A stretch of DNA of 64,000 nt from Mytilus edulis (GCF_963676685.1 NC_092356.1:41193601-41257600), one strand, 5' to 3'. Counted from the first letter of the stretch, positions 32,491 to 43,800 are shown. The notes: a model not told the origin generated them from the sequence alone. Translations and numbers: made by a program.

Positions 32491-34204
32491 GGATGCATCA
32501 TTCGGTAACTAAGTAGACATGTCGTTGGGAAGCACAATTGTGCTACACTGACTGTGTCTGTAAAGATTCTATGCGCAAAATGGCAATAGAGTTACGTCCC
32601 TGCTAAACTGAAGTCTGTACGTTTCAGCTCTGGAGTTCCCAGTGAAGACATATTTTTTTTTTTTTTTTTGGCAAACACACATTTTTTTAAGATTTACGGT
32701 TACTCAATAAAACAAAAGTTGAAATCTGTAGTACATCTTAACACAAACTCGTGTGCTTACTTATTATGAACTGTTTAATGACATGAAATATAAAGTCATT
32801 AGACACATGGGAAAAGTCGCACTTTTAAAACAACGATTTTTACGCTGATTAAGTAGACAGAGTTGCCTTTCATACATTTTTGACACTTCATCCCACAATG
32901 CAATCCGAAAAAGTTCAAATTTCAAGAAATAATGATACATGTATATCACTATCAAACAAATAACATAACTTATAATGTTAATTAACTATACATGTTCCCC
33001 TAAAAGACACAGTACTTATAGTTTACATTCATAAAACTGTCAGGAACTATATTTATAGACAACCAATATACGAGTGACCAAACAGGTCGTTTTTGAAGAA
33101 AGAAAAATATCCTTTTTTTTTCTTCTATTAAGTCCTTTGGTCTTCTCTTCTGCATTTTCTCACTTTATTATATATGAAATAACATCTTTAACTGCATGTT
33201 TGCAAATATATAGTGAGCAACAAACAGATTATGGGGTAAACGTCAATGAGACAGCAACCTAGCGACAAAATTATGCAAACGACATGTGCACGCTGAACGG
33301 AGAAAAGGTGATGCGAGATTCCCCCAATGAGACAGCATCCCAACAACGACTACACATATATATGAATGACATAATCACTTTGCTGATGCTACCATTTGTT
33401 TGGGCTTTTTTTAAGCTGTTTTCTTTTTGCTGATAAAAAAAACTGTCTGCAATGACAAAGCCAGTAGTGATGAAAGTGGCATTAAACACCAAAAAAGCAA
33501 TAAAATAAATCAGGGTTTATTAAGACCTTTCGTACACCGTATTTGGTTTGGTAAACAAGAATCCGTTGAAGGGTTTTTAAATTGACCAAAACAATATTTT
33601 GCAACACATACATATACTATCTTCTTGTATTATGACTGATATATTTGTCGCTGGACATGAAGCAGATTCATCGATGATTAAAAGTTCTTCTTGAATGCTT
33701 TGTATGATCTATTAACTGGAGTTTTTAATTAACTAAAGTAATGTTTTGCAACACATATATGTTACTATCTTTTTGAAATGTGACTGATATATTTGTCGCT
33801 GGACATGAAGCAGCTACATCTAATAAAATGTGTTCATCAATGCCTTGTAGTATTGATTGATTTATTGAGAAACATAAATTATAATATCAGTTTGTACTTG
33901 ATTCAAACAAGTATATGACTAAGAAGTGTTAGAAGATTTAAAAGAAAGGTAGGAAGGGTACAGCATCAGTAATAGAGGGCCTGTGTTTAAAGGCCTTTGT
34001 GTCCATCACAATTTTAGTGTGGAGACCTTTAAGTCTAAACTTTATAAAGTTTTAACTTTATTTTCTTAAGTTACACTAGTCAGTTTGTTGTTCAACTTTA
34101 GGACGACACCTTTATATATAGAATTTTTTGTCTTACTACGAAAGGGTGTGGTTTATGACCAAGGATTGCAAAATTTCGGAGAATGTATCGCGCAGTCATT
34201 ATTT
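32491..34204 (+). repeat. Array unit 2 (uninterrupted, 1,714 bp)
   Basis: Full unit without insertion; useful as empty-site reference for all insertions in units 1, 3 and 4. Confidence 0.9.
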
Positions 34205-35455
34205 GGATGCATCATTCGGTAACTAAGTAGACATGTCGTTGGGAAGCACAATTGTGCTACACTGACTGTGTCTGTAAAGATTCTATGCGCAAAATGGCAA
34301 TACAGTTACGTCCCTGCTAAACTGAAGTCTGTACGTTTCAGCTCTGGAGTTCCCAGTGAAGACATATTTTTTTTTTTTTTTTTGGCAAACACACATTTTT
34401 TTAAGATTTACGGTTACTCAATAAAACAAAAGTTGAAATCTGTAGTACATCTTAACACAAACTCGTGTACTTACTTATTATGAACTGTTTAATGACATGA
34501 AATATAAAGTCATTAGACACATGGGAAAAGTCGCACTTTTAAAACAACGATTTTTTCGCTGATTAAGTAGACAGAGTTGCCTTTCATACATTTTTGACAC
34601 TTCATCCCACAATGCAATCCGAAAAAGTTCAAATTTCAAGAAATAATGATACATGTATATCACTATCAAACAAATAACATAACTTATAATGTTAATTAAC
34701 TATACATGTTCCCCTAAAAGACACAGTACTTATAGTTTACATTCATAAAACTGTCAGGAACTATATTTATAGACAACCAATATACGAGTGACCAAACAGG
34801 TCGTTTTTGAAGACAGAAAAATATCCTTTTTTTTTCTTCTATTAAGTCCTTTGGTCTTCTCTTCTGCATTTTCTCACTTTATTATATATGAAATAACATC
34901 TTTAACTGCATGTTTGCAAATATATAGTGTGCAACAAACAGATTATGGGGTAAACGTCAATGAGACAGCAACCTAGCGACAAAATTATGCAAACGACATG
35001 TGCACGCTGAACGGAGAAAAGGTGATGCGAGATTCCCCCAATGAGACAGCATCCCAACAACGACTACACATATATATATGAATGACATAATCACTTTGCT
35101 GATGCTACCATTTGTTTGGGCTTTTTTTAAGCTGTTTTCTTTTTGCTGATAAAAAAAACTGTCTGCAATGACAAAGCCAGTAGTGATGAAAGTGGCATTA
35201 AACAGCAAAAAAGCAATAAAATAAATCAGGGTTTATTAAGACCTTTCGTACACCGTATTTGGTTTGGTAAACAAGAATCCGTTGAAGGGTTTTTAAATTG
35301 ACTAAAACAATATTTTGCAACACATACATATACTATCTTCTTGTATTATGACTGATATATTTGTCGCTGGACACGAAGCAGATTCATCGATGATTAAAAG
35401 TTCTTCTTGAATTCTTTGTATGATCTATTAACTGGAGTTTTTAATTAACTAAAGT

Positions 35456-35559
35456 TATATTCTCCCTCACTACGTTCGTCCGAATATAAAGTAATTAATA
35501 TTCTATGGCCTTAACAAAGAACAAACGACATAAAGTAGGTGTGCTACTCGCTATAACCT
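35456..35559 (-). repeat. Ngaro split direct repeat A, outer copy
   Basis: 104 bp starting TATATTCTCCCTCACTACGT; identical as read to 35791-35894. Confidence 0.9.
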
Positions 35560-35655
35560 TTAATTCTATATAATACAACAATGTATGTACCACATACAAA
35601 CATAACAACAATAATATCATAATTCCAATTACAAATTCACATTAAATCAACCGTG

Positions 35656-35790
35656 AATACACGTGTCTACTTTAGGCTATAGCGAGAGTCGATGGTCAGA
35701 AAAGTGACCGCACGGGTTTTAAGTGCGGACAAATGGTCACATGTCATGAATATTCATGAACTACTTACGTACGACGAACTAAATTTTATT
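35656..35790 (-). repeat. Ngaro split direct repeat B, inner copy
   Basis: 135 bp starting AATACACGTGTCTACTTTAG, ending ACTAAATTTTATT; identical as read to 40469-40603. GGCTATAGCGAG here is an inverted, one-mismatch partner of CTCGCTATAACC at the inner edge of block A. Confidence 0.9.
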
Positions 35791-35894
35791 TATATTCTCC
35801 CTCACTACGTTCGTCCGAATATAAAGTAATTAATATTCTATGGCCTTAACAAAGAACAAACGACATAAAGTAGGTGTGCTACTCGCTATAACCT
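35791..35894 (-). repeat. Ngaro split direct repeat A, inner copy
   Basis: Second copy of block A, directly adjacent to block B; the adjacency mirrors a circularised end junction. Confidence 0.9.
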
Positions 35895-35976
35895 CGAGAC
35901 AAAGGGAAAAAATAGTAAATTCATAGCATAATTGAGCCGAATAATATCACCAAAATGGTTAAATATCTATAACCTG

Positions 35977-37098
35977 TTATATACCAAGATTTGACGAAAC
36001 CGTTAGTTGCTTTTTAACAGAATCTTTGATATAACCATCTTTAGCAAAATCGGTACGCCACCTTCCATGCTCTTTGATTAAACGATCAGGAACGTCATTT
36101 CTTGCAGCAGCAGTTGCACCACCACTGCGCAAACTATGAAGACAAAAAAGTTTACAATCAAGACCGATCGCAGTTAATGTGCCCAAAAGTAATTCCCTAG
36201 CTCTAGTATAAGATAAAGGACGATTAACCTCTGCTAACTTATAAGAATTTACTGACTTAAAAAATCTAACTGAACGAAACACATATTGATTAGAATCCAA
36301 AGCCAATTTAGCTAAATTAATGTATGTCAATAACCAAACTACTGGACAAGTAGGCAAATTTGTTTTAGAAATTATAACATTATTACCCCTTCTATATACA
36401 TCAGTTTTCCCAGTTTCAATATTCAAAGAAACATAAGTGTCAAAAAATTTTATGTTACACATTTTTAAATTAGCTATCTCACTGTAGCGTAAAAATCCTG
36501 CATAACCAACTAACATCATAGCACAAATTCTAACATTCGGCAAATGAGCACGATCACTACCAATTTTGTCCACTATCTTCTGTAAATGATCTGCTGTAAT
36601 TGGCTCTTTTTTCAATACTGGTTTACTTAAAATTCTCTTAGCTCCTTCAATCATCATCTGAATAAGCTTGTCTTTACACGGATTGCACACTAAATTGAAA
36701 TCATGATACCACTTTATGCTATAAAAATGAGCTAATAAAACTGACTCAGATACGGATTGCTGCACAAGGCCACTAATATAAACTGCAACGGATGATACAC
36801 TTGCAGGTAACGGAATAACTTTATGTGTAATACACCATTCTTTAAATTTTTTGAAATACACATCATACTTTTTATTTGTAGAAATTGCTTTACTGCTTCT
36901 CACAATATTGAAAATGCTTTTTTCACATCCGGTAAACTGTTGATTCGAATTCGCAAACTGAGAAATTTCCCTCCATGTTGCACTGTCCTGTAATAATGAA
37001 ACATAAATAAAACTAAGTACAACTGAGCTTAATGCTAAATATAAATATATCACTTTAACAGAACAATCATGCAAAGTGCATCTTAAACACCTGTACAA
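35977..37098 (-). CDS. Ngaro tyrosine recombinase (YR)
   Basis: Open frame of 373 codons with the tyrosine-recombinase catalytic set: Arg in GFLRYSEIANL, His and Arg in HSLRSGG, a Trp in GRWR and the nucleophile Tyr in DGYI. It integrates the element by site-specific-type recombination instead of an integrase. The first 37 residues are hydrophobic and unlike the family, and a splice acceptor (TTATTACAG) sits before 36987. The real protein may therefore start from an upstream exon at 36987, joining the recombinase to the RT frame by splicing. Confidence 0.9.
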   Translation of the reverse strand: MYRCLRCTLHDCSVKVIYLYLALSSVVLSFIYVSLLQDSATWREISQFANSNQQFTGCEKSIFNIVRSSKAISTNKKYDVYFKKFKEWCITHKVIPLPASVSSVAVYISGLVQQSVSESVLLAHFYSIKWYHDFNLVCNPCKDKLIQMMIEGAKRILSKPVLKKEPITADHLQKIVDKIGSDRAHLPNVRICAMMLVGYAGFLRYSEIANLKMCNIKFFDTYVSLNIETGKTDVYRRGNNVIISKTNLPTCPVVWLLTYINLAKLALDSNQYVFRSVRFFKSVNSYKLAEVNRPLSYTRARELLLGTLTAIGLDCKLFCLHSLRSGGATAAARNDVPDRLIKEHGRWRTDFAKDGYIKDSVKKQLTVSSNLGI

Positions 37099-37190
37099 GG
37101 TGCATATTTCATATTTTAAAGCGCATACGGTGCATTTCTTATCTTAAATCTTTTTGTACTGTAACCGCACAATGTAATTCTCAATTAAAG

Positions 37191-37540
37191 TCTGCACAAG
37201 GTGCATTTTTGCATTTAAACTGCACAAGGTGCTTTGTTATTTTATACCGCACAAGGTGCCTCTCAATTATAAACTGCACAAGGTGCTTCGCAATTATATA
37301 TTGCACAAGGTGCTTTGCAATTACAAACTGCACAAGGTGCATCTCAATTATAAATTGCACAAGGTGCATCTCAATTATAAACTGCACAAAGTGCTTCTCA
37401 ATGATATACTGCACAAGGTGCATCTCAAAAATAAACTGCACAAGGTGCATCTAAATTATATACTGCACAAGGTGCATCTAAATTATATACTGCACAAGGT
37501 GCTTCTCAAATTATAACCGCACAAGGTGCATCTTAATTCT
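37191..37540. repeat. 27-bp palindromic minisatellite inside the Ngaro element
   Basis: About 13 good copies and up to four degenerate ones further left (from about 37075) of a 27-bp unit centred on TGCACAAGGTGCA, a 5-bp stem with a 3-base loop. It lies between the RT-RNase H and recombinase frames. Because 27 is a multiple of three, both strands show spurious open frames with nine-residue repeats. Confidence 0.92.
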
Positions 37541-37701
37541 TTAAAGCTAATATACTCTGAACTAATAATGTATACATATGTAAGCGTGTGGGTACATTCC
37601 GTAGTAATTACCTATTTTGTGTACGTGTATTTTACCGTGTAGTAAAAATTTACACCCGATAGTAAAATTGTGCATTGAACCGTACAAAGGAATGTGACCT
37701 C

Positions 37702-40032
37702 CTACGATGAACAATCAAGTTTAAAAACAAGGACGCTACTGATGAATGGGGATTTAGCAAAAACACTGTCTCTGTCTGAACCAGATAAAAAGAAATGTTT
37801 AGGACGATCAAATTCAACAACATCTGTGATAAAATCGTTAAATTTATTTTCTGTGTTGTTCCAAACCATAGGCCAAAATAGAGCAGACTTCCATTTAGGA
37901 ACTACCAATACACCTTTTGCACGACAAGTTAACATATGATTTAAAACTCGGCAAACTAAGCAGACTGGAGGCACAATCCAGTTGTTTTCTCCTGACCAGT
38001 CGAAAGCGAAAGCGTCGACTCCTGTAGTCCCTGGAACCCAAAACTTTGAATTAAACCGTGCAATTTTGTGATTTTTATCGTCTGCGAATCTGTCAAACGT
38101 AAATTTCCCCCATCTGTTATTAAACATAAGAAAAACGCTGTCGTCCACAGCCCAATCATCAAAATCAAAAATTCTACTTAAGTAATCTGCTTGTACATTT
38201 TCGGATCGAGGGATCCACTCAACCTCAATCGTAATACTATTAACTATGCAAGTTGTATAAATATTCATAGCAAGTTCATGTAAATCAGGCTTCATGCTGC
38301 CAACTCGACAAATATGCACGACATTTTGATTGTCAGTATAAATTTTTACAAGTTTTCCTGCTAACTGTGCAAACATACTTTCTAATATAAACTCGACAGA
38401 TTTCAACTCTCTCCATGTGGAGCTCTTAAGTCTTTCTTGTTCGTTAAACATATAATGAGCAATTTGTAAAACATTACCATCGACAAAACCTGCTCCAGCA
38501 TACATACTGGCGTCGGAAAAAATAATACGTTCTGGAATTTTGTGTATTGGACATACCAATAAATTAGGTATAGATTTACAATTACTTTTCCAAAACTCAA
38601 GTTCGGTTTTGACTTGGGTGGAAATTTCAAAATATGAGTCCCAAGTATTTCTCTGGCAAACAGACATGCATAAATTACGTGTCATCAATTGGCAAATCTG
38701 ACCAAAAGCTGGGATCAAAGATATGATTTTCCCAAGAACACATGCCAAGTTTCTAGCAGTTGAACGATTATCTGAAAGAATTTTTTCAATTTTTAACTGT
38801 ATTTTTTCAATTTTCTTTCTGGGAACTTCAATGACACCAGATACCAGATTCCATGAAAAACCTAACCAGTCTAATTTTTGCACTGGTGAAAAAATTGATT
38901 TCTCAAAATTTGGTAAAAACCCAGATTTCAATAAAGTATGTAAAACAGATTTGGACATGCGTACACATCTTTCCCTAATGTCACAAGCCCATCCGTCGTC
39001 CAAATACACAATAATCGGGAAACTTTGTGATCTCCAAAAGTTAACTAATGTACGAACAACTTTAGTAAAAATATGTCCAGCTGAAGTTAGCCCAAAAGGT
39101 AAAACTGAGAAAATAAAATATCTTTCTTGTCCATCCATTACCCAGGAAAAACCTAGAAATTTCTGATGTTCTGGATGTATATTAATATGATGATAACCAT
39201 GACGTAAATCGAACTTAAGCATGAAAAAACCCTTTTTTGCGTATTGCTTGGCCTCTTTTACCCCTTCAAATTTTATTTTCTGTTTTTGTACATATTTGTT
39301 AACATGTCTCAGATCTAAAACTAATCTCTCTTTCTTCGAATCACTGATGGCTACAGTTAGAGGATTTATTACATAAGGTTTATTTGAAACTTCAGTAATA
39401 CAACCATTCAGTTTTAATTCTGTAATAGCTTTCAAAACAAATGAGGAATTATTAAATGCTGATCTGTTATTATTCAAATAAACTGATGGAGGTTCTTGCA
39501 TAAAAGGAATAACGTAACCAAATTTTACAGTGCTTAAAACTAATTCAGAGGGTTTTAAACTATCTTCCCAAAACTGAAAGTGATCTTTTAATCGATTTTT
39601 TACAGTCTTATTTCCATCAGTATATTCATAACTATCAAATTCTATATCATACTCAACTTTTTCATTAAGACAGGGATGGAGCACTTGTAATAGTGGCTGG
39701 TGCTGACTTGGAACTACTGAAGGCACGTGCTTTGAAGGGACAGAAACGGGCAGTGTGTCCTGGTCTTTTGCAGTAAAAGCACAGTCCGTCGTTGTACTGC
39801 TGCTGGGAGTTGTTTTGTTGACTGTAGTTGTCATTTCTGGGTCCAGATTCTTTGCTGAAGCCACGAAAAAATTCTCTAGCATTGAAACCTCCTCTGCCAC
39901 CACCTCTGCTGTAAGGCTTGTTAGCTGTACGTTTACGGTTAGCTCTGAAAACGGCAGTGCGTAACTTTGAAGCATCTTCAACATTGTCAGCAAGAGGATC
40001 GTCCAGATATTCGTGGACGGTATCCCACCCAT
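37702..40032 (-). CDS. Ngaro RT-RNase H polyprotein
   Basis: Open frame of 776 codons. The RT domain spans about residues 200-420, with LKFDLRHGYHHINIHPEHQ and the catalytic VYLDDGWA. RNase H follows, with IIFSDASMYAGAGF, a WRELKSVEF Glu, IYTDNQNVVHI and a final Asp in ADYLSR, so the acidic residues are in place. No methyltransferase domain is visible, which agrees with Ngaro rather than DIRS. The N-terminal part overlaps gag in another frame, so translation probably depends on frameshifting or splicing. No internal stop. Confidence 0.92.
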   Translation of the reverse strand: MGGIPSTNIWTILLLTMLKMLQSYALPFSELTVNVQLTSLTAEVVAEEVSMLENFFVASAKNLDPEMTTTVNKTTPSSSTTTDCAFTAKDQDTLPVSVPSKHVPSVVPSQHQPLLQVLHPCLNEKVEYDIEFDSYEYTDGNKTVKNRLKDHFQFWEDSLKPSELVLSTVKFGYVIPFMQEPPSVYLNNNRSAFNNSSFVLKAITELKLNGCITEVSNKPYVINPLTVAISDSKKERLVLDLRHVNKYVQKQKIKFEGVKEAKQYAKKGFFMLKFDLRHGYHHINIHPEHQKFLGFSWVMDGQERYFIFSVLPFGLTSAGHIFTKVVRTLVNFWRSQSFPIIVYLDDGWACDIRERCVRMSKSVLHTLLKSGFLPNFEKSIFSPVQKLDWLGFSWNLVSGVIEVPRKKIEKIQLKIEKILSDNRSTARNLACVLGKIISLIPAFGQICQLMTRNLCMSVCQRNTWDSYFEISTQVKTELEFWKSNCKSIPNLLVCPIHKIPERIIFSDASMYAGAGFVDGNVLQIAHYMFNEQERLKSSTWRELKSVEFILESMFAQLAGKLVKIYTDNQNVVHICRVGSMKPDLHELAMNIYTTCIVNSITIEVEWIPRSENVQADYLSRIFDFDDWAVDDSVFLMFNNRWGKFTFDRFADDKNHKIARFNSKFWVPGTTGVDAFAFDWSGENNWIVPPVCLVCRVLNHMLTCRAKGVLVVPKWKSALFWPMVWNNTENKFNDFITDVVEFDRPKHFFLSGSDRDSVFAKSPFISSVLVFKLDCSS

Positions 40033-40468
40033 GGCGATCAGCGATTTTCAGAATTTTGATTCGCTGGTTCAAAGTGTCAAGCTCAGATTTAACAATAGAC
40101 TGTAGGTCAAGAGTTTGGTCAAGTGACTCGGAAGTTAGCAAATGTTCAATTCTTCTTAATGAAGAAATACGGTCGGTGTTAAAATTAAACTGTATTTTAA
40201 TCCCTTCCTGTCTGAATTCAAATGACGGAGACTGGGAAGCAATTGTAGAGGGTTGACCACTGACTAACGTGTGTGTGTTTGTATTGACAGAGCTTACTTG
40301 GGTCTTTTTAAACTCCGACAAAATCTCACTTTTCTGTCTCTGAAGTGCCTTATTTAAAGAACTGTTAAATAAGGAAACTGCATCAGCTGTAGTAAGATCA
40401 CTTTCGTCGTCTTTTAAGAGTTGACTTTCGTCCATTGGCTCCACGGCAGAAATTTCTTCTTCGGACAT
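39665..40468 (-). CDS. Ngaro gag-like protein with zinc knuckle
   Basis: Frame of 267 codons starting MSEEEISAVEPMDESQ just inside the terminal repeat. The C-terminal third contains Arg/Gly-rich sequence (RGGGRGGFNAREFFRGF) and one CCHC zinc knuckle, CFYCKRPGHTARFC. Likely nucleic-acid-binding structural protein. It overlaps the RT frame by about 370 nt. Confidence 0.87.
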   Translation of the reverse strand: MSEEEISAVEPMDESQLLKDDESDLTTADAVSLFNSSLNKALQRQKSEILSEFKKTQVSSVNTNTHTLVSGQPSTIASQSPSFEFRQEGIKIQFNFNTDRISSLRRIEHLLTSESLDQTLDLQSIVKSELDTLNQRIKILKIADRHGWDTVHEYLDDPLADNVEDASKLRTAVFRANRKRTANKPYSRGGGRGGFNAREFFRGFSKESGPRNDNYSQQNNSQQQYNDGLCFYCKRPGHTARFCPFKARAFSSSKSAPATITSAPSLS

Positions 40469-40603
40469 AATACACGTGTCTACTTTAGGCTATAGCGAGA
40501 GTCGATGGTCAGAAAAGTGACCGCACGGGTTTTAAGTGCGGACAAATGGTCACATGTCATGAATATTCATGAACTACTTACGTACGACGAACTAAATTTT
40601 ATT
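40469..40603 (-). repeat. Ngaro split direct repeat B, outer copy (element 5' end)
   Basis: Second copy of block B. The gag start codon lies immediately inside it (40468), so this block is the likely promoter/leader region. Confidence 0.88.
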
Positions 40604-41902
40604 AATGTTTTGCAACACATATATGTTACTATCTTTTTGAAATGTGACTGATATATTTGTCGCTGGACATGAAGCCGCTACATCTAATACAATGTGTTCA
40701 TCAATGCCTTGTATAGTATTGATTGATTTATTGAGAAACATAAATTATAATATCAGTTTGTACTTGATACAAACAAGTATATGACTAAGAAGTGTCAGAA
40801 GATTTAAAAGAAAGGTAGGAAGGGTACAGCATCAGTAATAGAGGGCCTGTGTTTAAAGGTCTTTGTGTCCATCACAATTTTAGTGTGGAGAACTTTAAGT
40901 CTAAACTTTATAAAGTTTTAACTTTATTTTCTTAAGTTACACTAGTCAGTTTGTTGTTAAACTTTAGGACGACACCTTTATATATAGAATTTTTTGTCTT
41001 ACTACGAAAGGGTGTGGTTTATGACCAAGGATTGCAAAGTTTCGGAGAATGTATCGCGCAGTCATTATTTGGATGCATCATTCGGTAACTAAGTAGACAT
41101 GTCGTTGGGAAGCACAATTGTGCTACACTGACTGTGTCTGTAAAGATTCTATGCGCAAAATGGCAATAGAGTTACGTCCCTGCTAAACTGAAGTCTGTAC
41201 GTTTCAGCTCTGGAGTTCCCAGTGAAGACATATTTTTTTTTTTTTTTTTTTTTTTGGCAAACACACATTTTTTTTAAGATTTACGGTTACTCAATAAAAC
41301 AAAAGTTGAAATCTGTAGTACATCTTAACACAAACTCGTGTGCTTACTTATTATGAACTGTTTAATGACATGAAATATAAAGTCATTAGACACATGGGAA
41401 AAGTCGCACTTTTAAAACAACGATTTTTACGCTGATTAAGTAGACAGAGTTGCCTTTCATACATTTTTGACACTTCATCCCACAATGCAATCCGAAAAAG
41501 TTCAAATTTCAAGAAATAATGATACATGTATATCACTATCAAACAAATAACATAACTTATAATGTTAATTAACTATACATGTTCCCCACAAAAGACACAG
41601 TACTTATAGGTTACATTCATAAAACTGTCAGGAACTATATTTATAGACAACCAATATACGAGTGACCAAACAGGTCGTTTTTGAAGAAAGAAAAATATCC
41701 TTTGTTTTCTTCTATTAAGTCCTTTGGTCTTCTCTTCTGCATTTTCTCACTTTATTATATATGAAATAACATCATTAACAGCATGTTTGCAAATATATAG
41801 TGTGCAACAAACAGATTGTGGGGTAAACGTCAATGAGACAGCAACCTAGCTGTAACGATTATACTTTATTATATTCGTTTCGTTAATACAAATCTGTAAT
41901 TT

Positions 41903-42316
41903 CATCTGGTCCTGTCATTGTCGAGGTTGGTCATGTCAGTCAGCGATGGTCATGTCACGTTTTCGAAAGTTTTTAAAAATAAATCTATATTTTTTATAAC
42001 ATTTTGGTTTCAAAATATGACATACCATTTCATATTTCAAATCTGAAATAATTCCTTTGAAAAACAAAAAAGTTATTAGCAATTAGATTTGGTCCTGTCA
42101 TTCTCGATGTTGGTCCTGTCATTATCAGAGTTGGTCATGTCACGTTTTCTAAAGTTTCTTAAAAAAAAAATTCTTTTTTTCTTCTTAAATCTATTTATCA
42201 AATGATGAAATCTTATTATATTTCAAATTTGAGATCAATCCTTTGAGAAATGAAAAAGTTATTAGCATTTTTCATTTGGTCCTGTCATTCGGTCCTGTCA
42301 TTCGGTCCAGTCATTA
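41903..42316. repeat. Insert in the 5' LTR: two ~190-bp tandem units
   Basis: Contains TGGTCCTGTCATT and TTGGTCATGTCACGTTTT in two consecutive units of about 190 bp, plus the start of a third. Absent from the 3' LTR. No clear target duplication or inverted ends; origin unknown. Confidence 0.75.
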
Positions 42317-42363
42317 GTGTAACCCCTTCCGTTTTAGCATCATTAAAAATGGCTCTCTCCATC

Positions 42364-43045
42364 GGGAAGGTCTAAAACGCGGAAGTGGAAAACGCGGAAG
42401 TGAAAAATTGGTGTATTATAACTAATATCTCTGGAACCGCTTAAGCTAAATCAATAAATAAAAGTGATTCTGAAAGCTATTATAATAGGCTATAAGATTA
42501 AATTAAAAAAAAAAATATTTGAATATGCTTTTTTACCGAAAAGTTGACCGGAAGTGTTTCTTAGTGTGACTCTGGCAACACATTTTTGAACATTGAAACT
42601 TATATTCACGAAAAAAGCATATAACCCGGTCAAAGTCTGTAAATTGATTCTTAAAGACATTTAAATGACAAATAATATGATATAAAGAAAAAAATAAATA
42701 TATTACTATAAAAGGGCAAAAAGTTGACCGGAAGTCACCCTGGTATATAAATGATGAAGTCAAATTTTCAACTTTGAACTAAAATTCCAAAAAAAATAAA
42801 AATCCCGGTCAAAGTCTGTAAATTGATTCTTAAAGACATTTAAATGACAAATAATATGATATAAAGAAAAAAATAAATATATTACTATAAAAGGGCAAAA
42901 AGTTGACCGGAAGTCACCCTGGTATACCAATATTGAAGTGAAATTTTCATCTTTGAACTAAAATTCACAAAAATATAAAAAGCCCGGTCAAAATCCAGAA
43001 CATGATTCTTAAAGACAATTCAATAACAATTAATATGATATAAAG
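42364..43045 (+). repeat. Left long inverted repeat of the foldback-like element
   Basis: Starts with two close copies of AACGCGGAAGTG, then ~180-bp sub-repeats containing CCCGGTCAAA and GACCGGAAGTCACCCTGG; a further diverged sub-repeat continues to about 43220. Confidence 0.85.
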
Positions 43046-43649
43046 AAAAATATATTGACATTACTATAAATGGTAAAAATGTTGACCGGAAGTCACCCTT
43101 ATATACAAATGATGAAGGGAAATTTACACTTTGATACTAAAATTCACATAAATATAAAAAGACTGGTCAAAATCCTGAAAATTATTCAGAAAGACAATTT
43201 ATTGACAATTAATATGATATAGAAATATATAAATACATACCTCAAATAGAAGAAAAAAATGTTGCCCAGAACCCTATCTTGTGTGTAAAAGAATAAGTAA
43301 AAAACTTCAAACTAAAATTTGCGTAAAAATACTAAAATGGGACTGAACTAAAGCTAGAATTTATTAAAAAAAAAAAAATAGATATCAAATATCTAAATAA
43401 TATGTAATAAAATTAATGAGGAAAATATTAAAATAAGATAGTAAAGTCTTAACTGACAGTCTGTTTAATGCTTTTGAATCTATTCCTAAATATTAAATTG
43501 TATATAAAGATTTTTTAATCAACCTTATACACTATATCATATCAGGTAATGATTATTAATTATTCTAATTTATTTATGTTTGATTGCATTATTAAAGTAT
43601 GAATTATATTAATTGATTAATAATTAGTTTTTTTCGCTCGCATCATAGT

Positions 43650-43800
43650 ATATAAGGAATGTCGGCTTGTGGACTAATTATGTTGTCCCAAGTGAGCACG
43701 TGTCACATAAAAGGAATATCGGCGTGTGTTTATTAGCATGATAATTATGTTGTGACAATTGAGCACGTGTCAACTTGTGTATATATATGAACCATAAAAT
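43650..43800 (+). promoter_or_regulatory. Promoter-like block with paired CACGTG boxes and TATA
   Basis: The 12-mer GAGCACGTGTCA occurs at 43694 and 43761, 67 bp apart, inside two related repeats (each with TAATTATGTTGT). A TATATATA stretch follows at about 43780 and the first ORF starts at 43875. The arrangement looks like a core promoter with two E-boxes; function is inferred. Confidence 0.5.

Larger units (their letters stand above)
35456..40603 (-). mobile_element. Ngaro-type tyrosine-recombinase retrotransposon, apparently complete
   Basis: In minus sense: terminal repeat, gag, RT-RNase H, tyrosine recombinase, then three repeat blocks. Block A (104 bp) is at 35456-35559 and 35791-35894; block B (135 bp) is at 35656-35790 and 40469-40603. 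In element sense this is B, ORFs, A-B-A, the split direct repeat of Ngaro/PAT elements rather than the inverted repeats of DIRS-1. The junction B/A at 35790/35791 matches the two outer ends joined. Sister units give the exact empty site with no target duplication, as expected for recombinase integration. All three ORFs are open. Confidence 0.92.
34205..41070 (+). repeat. Array unit 3 (hosts Ngaro-like element)
   Basis: Unit split between AACTAAAGT (ending 35455) and AATGTTTTGC (starting 40604). Subtracting the 5,148-bp element leaves 1,718 bp. Confidence 0.9.

Noticed and set aside
37181..37516. Open frames on both strands with nine-residue repeats (MHLVQFIIE-like).
   Set aside because: They are a by-product of a 27-bp tandem repeat without stops; frames are open on both strands at once and no start context or domain supports them.
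38723..40256. Plus-strand frames of 112-147 codons.
   Set aside because: Shadows antisense to the Ngaro RT and gag genes, which show full catalytic motifs.
35456..40603. Alternative reading as a DIRS-1-type element.
   Set aside because: Terminal sequences are split direct repeats and not inverted, there is no internal complementary region of the DIRS kind, and no methyltransferase domain is visible.
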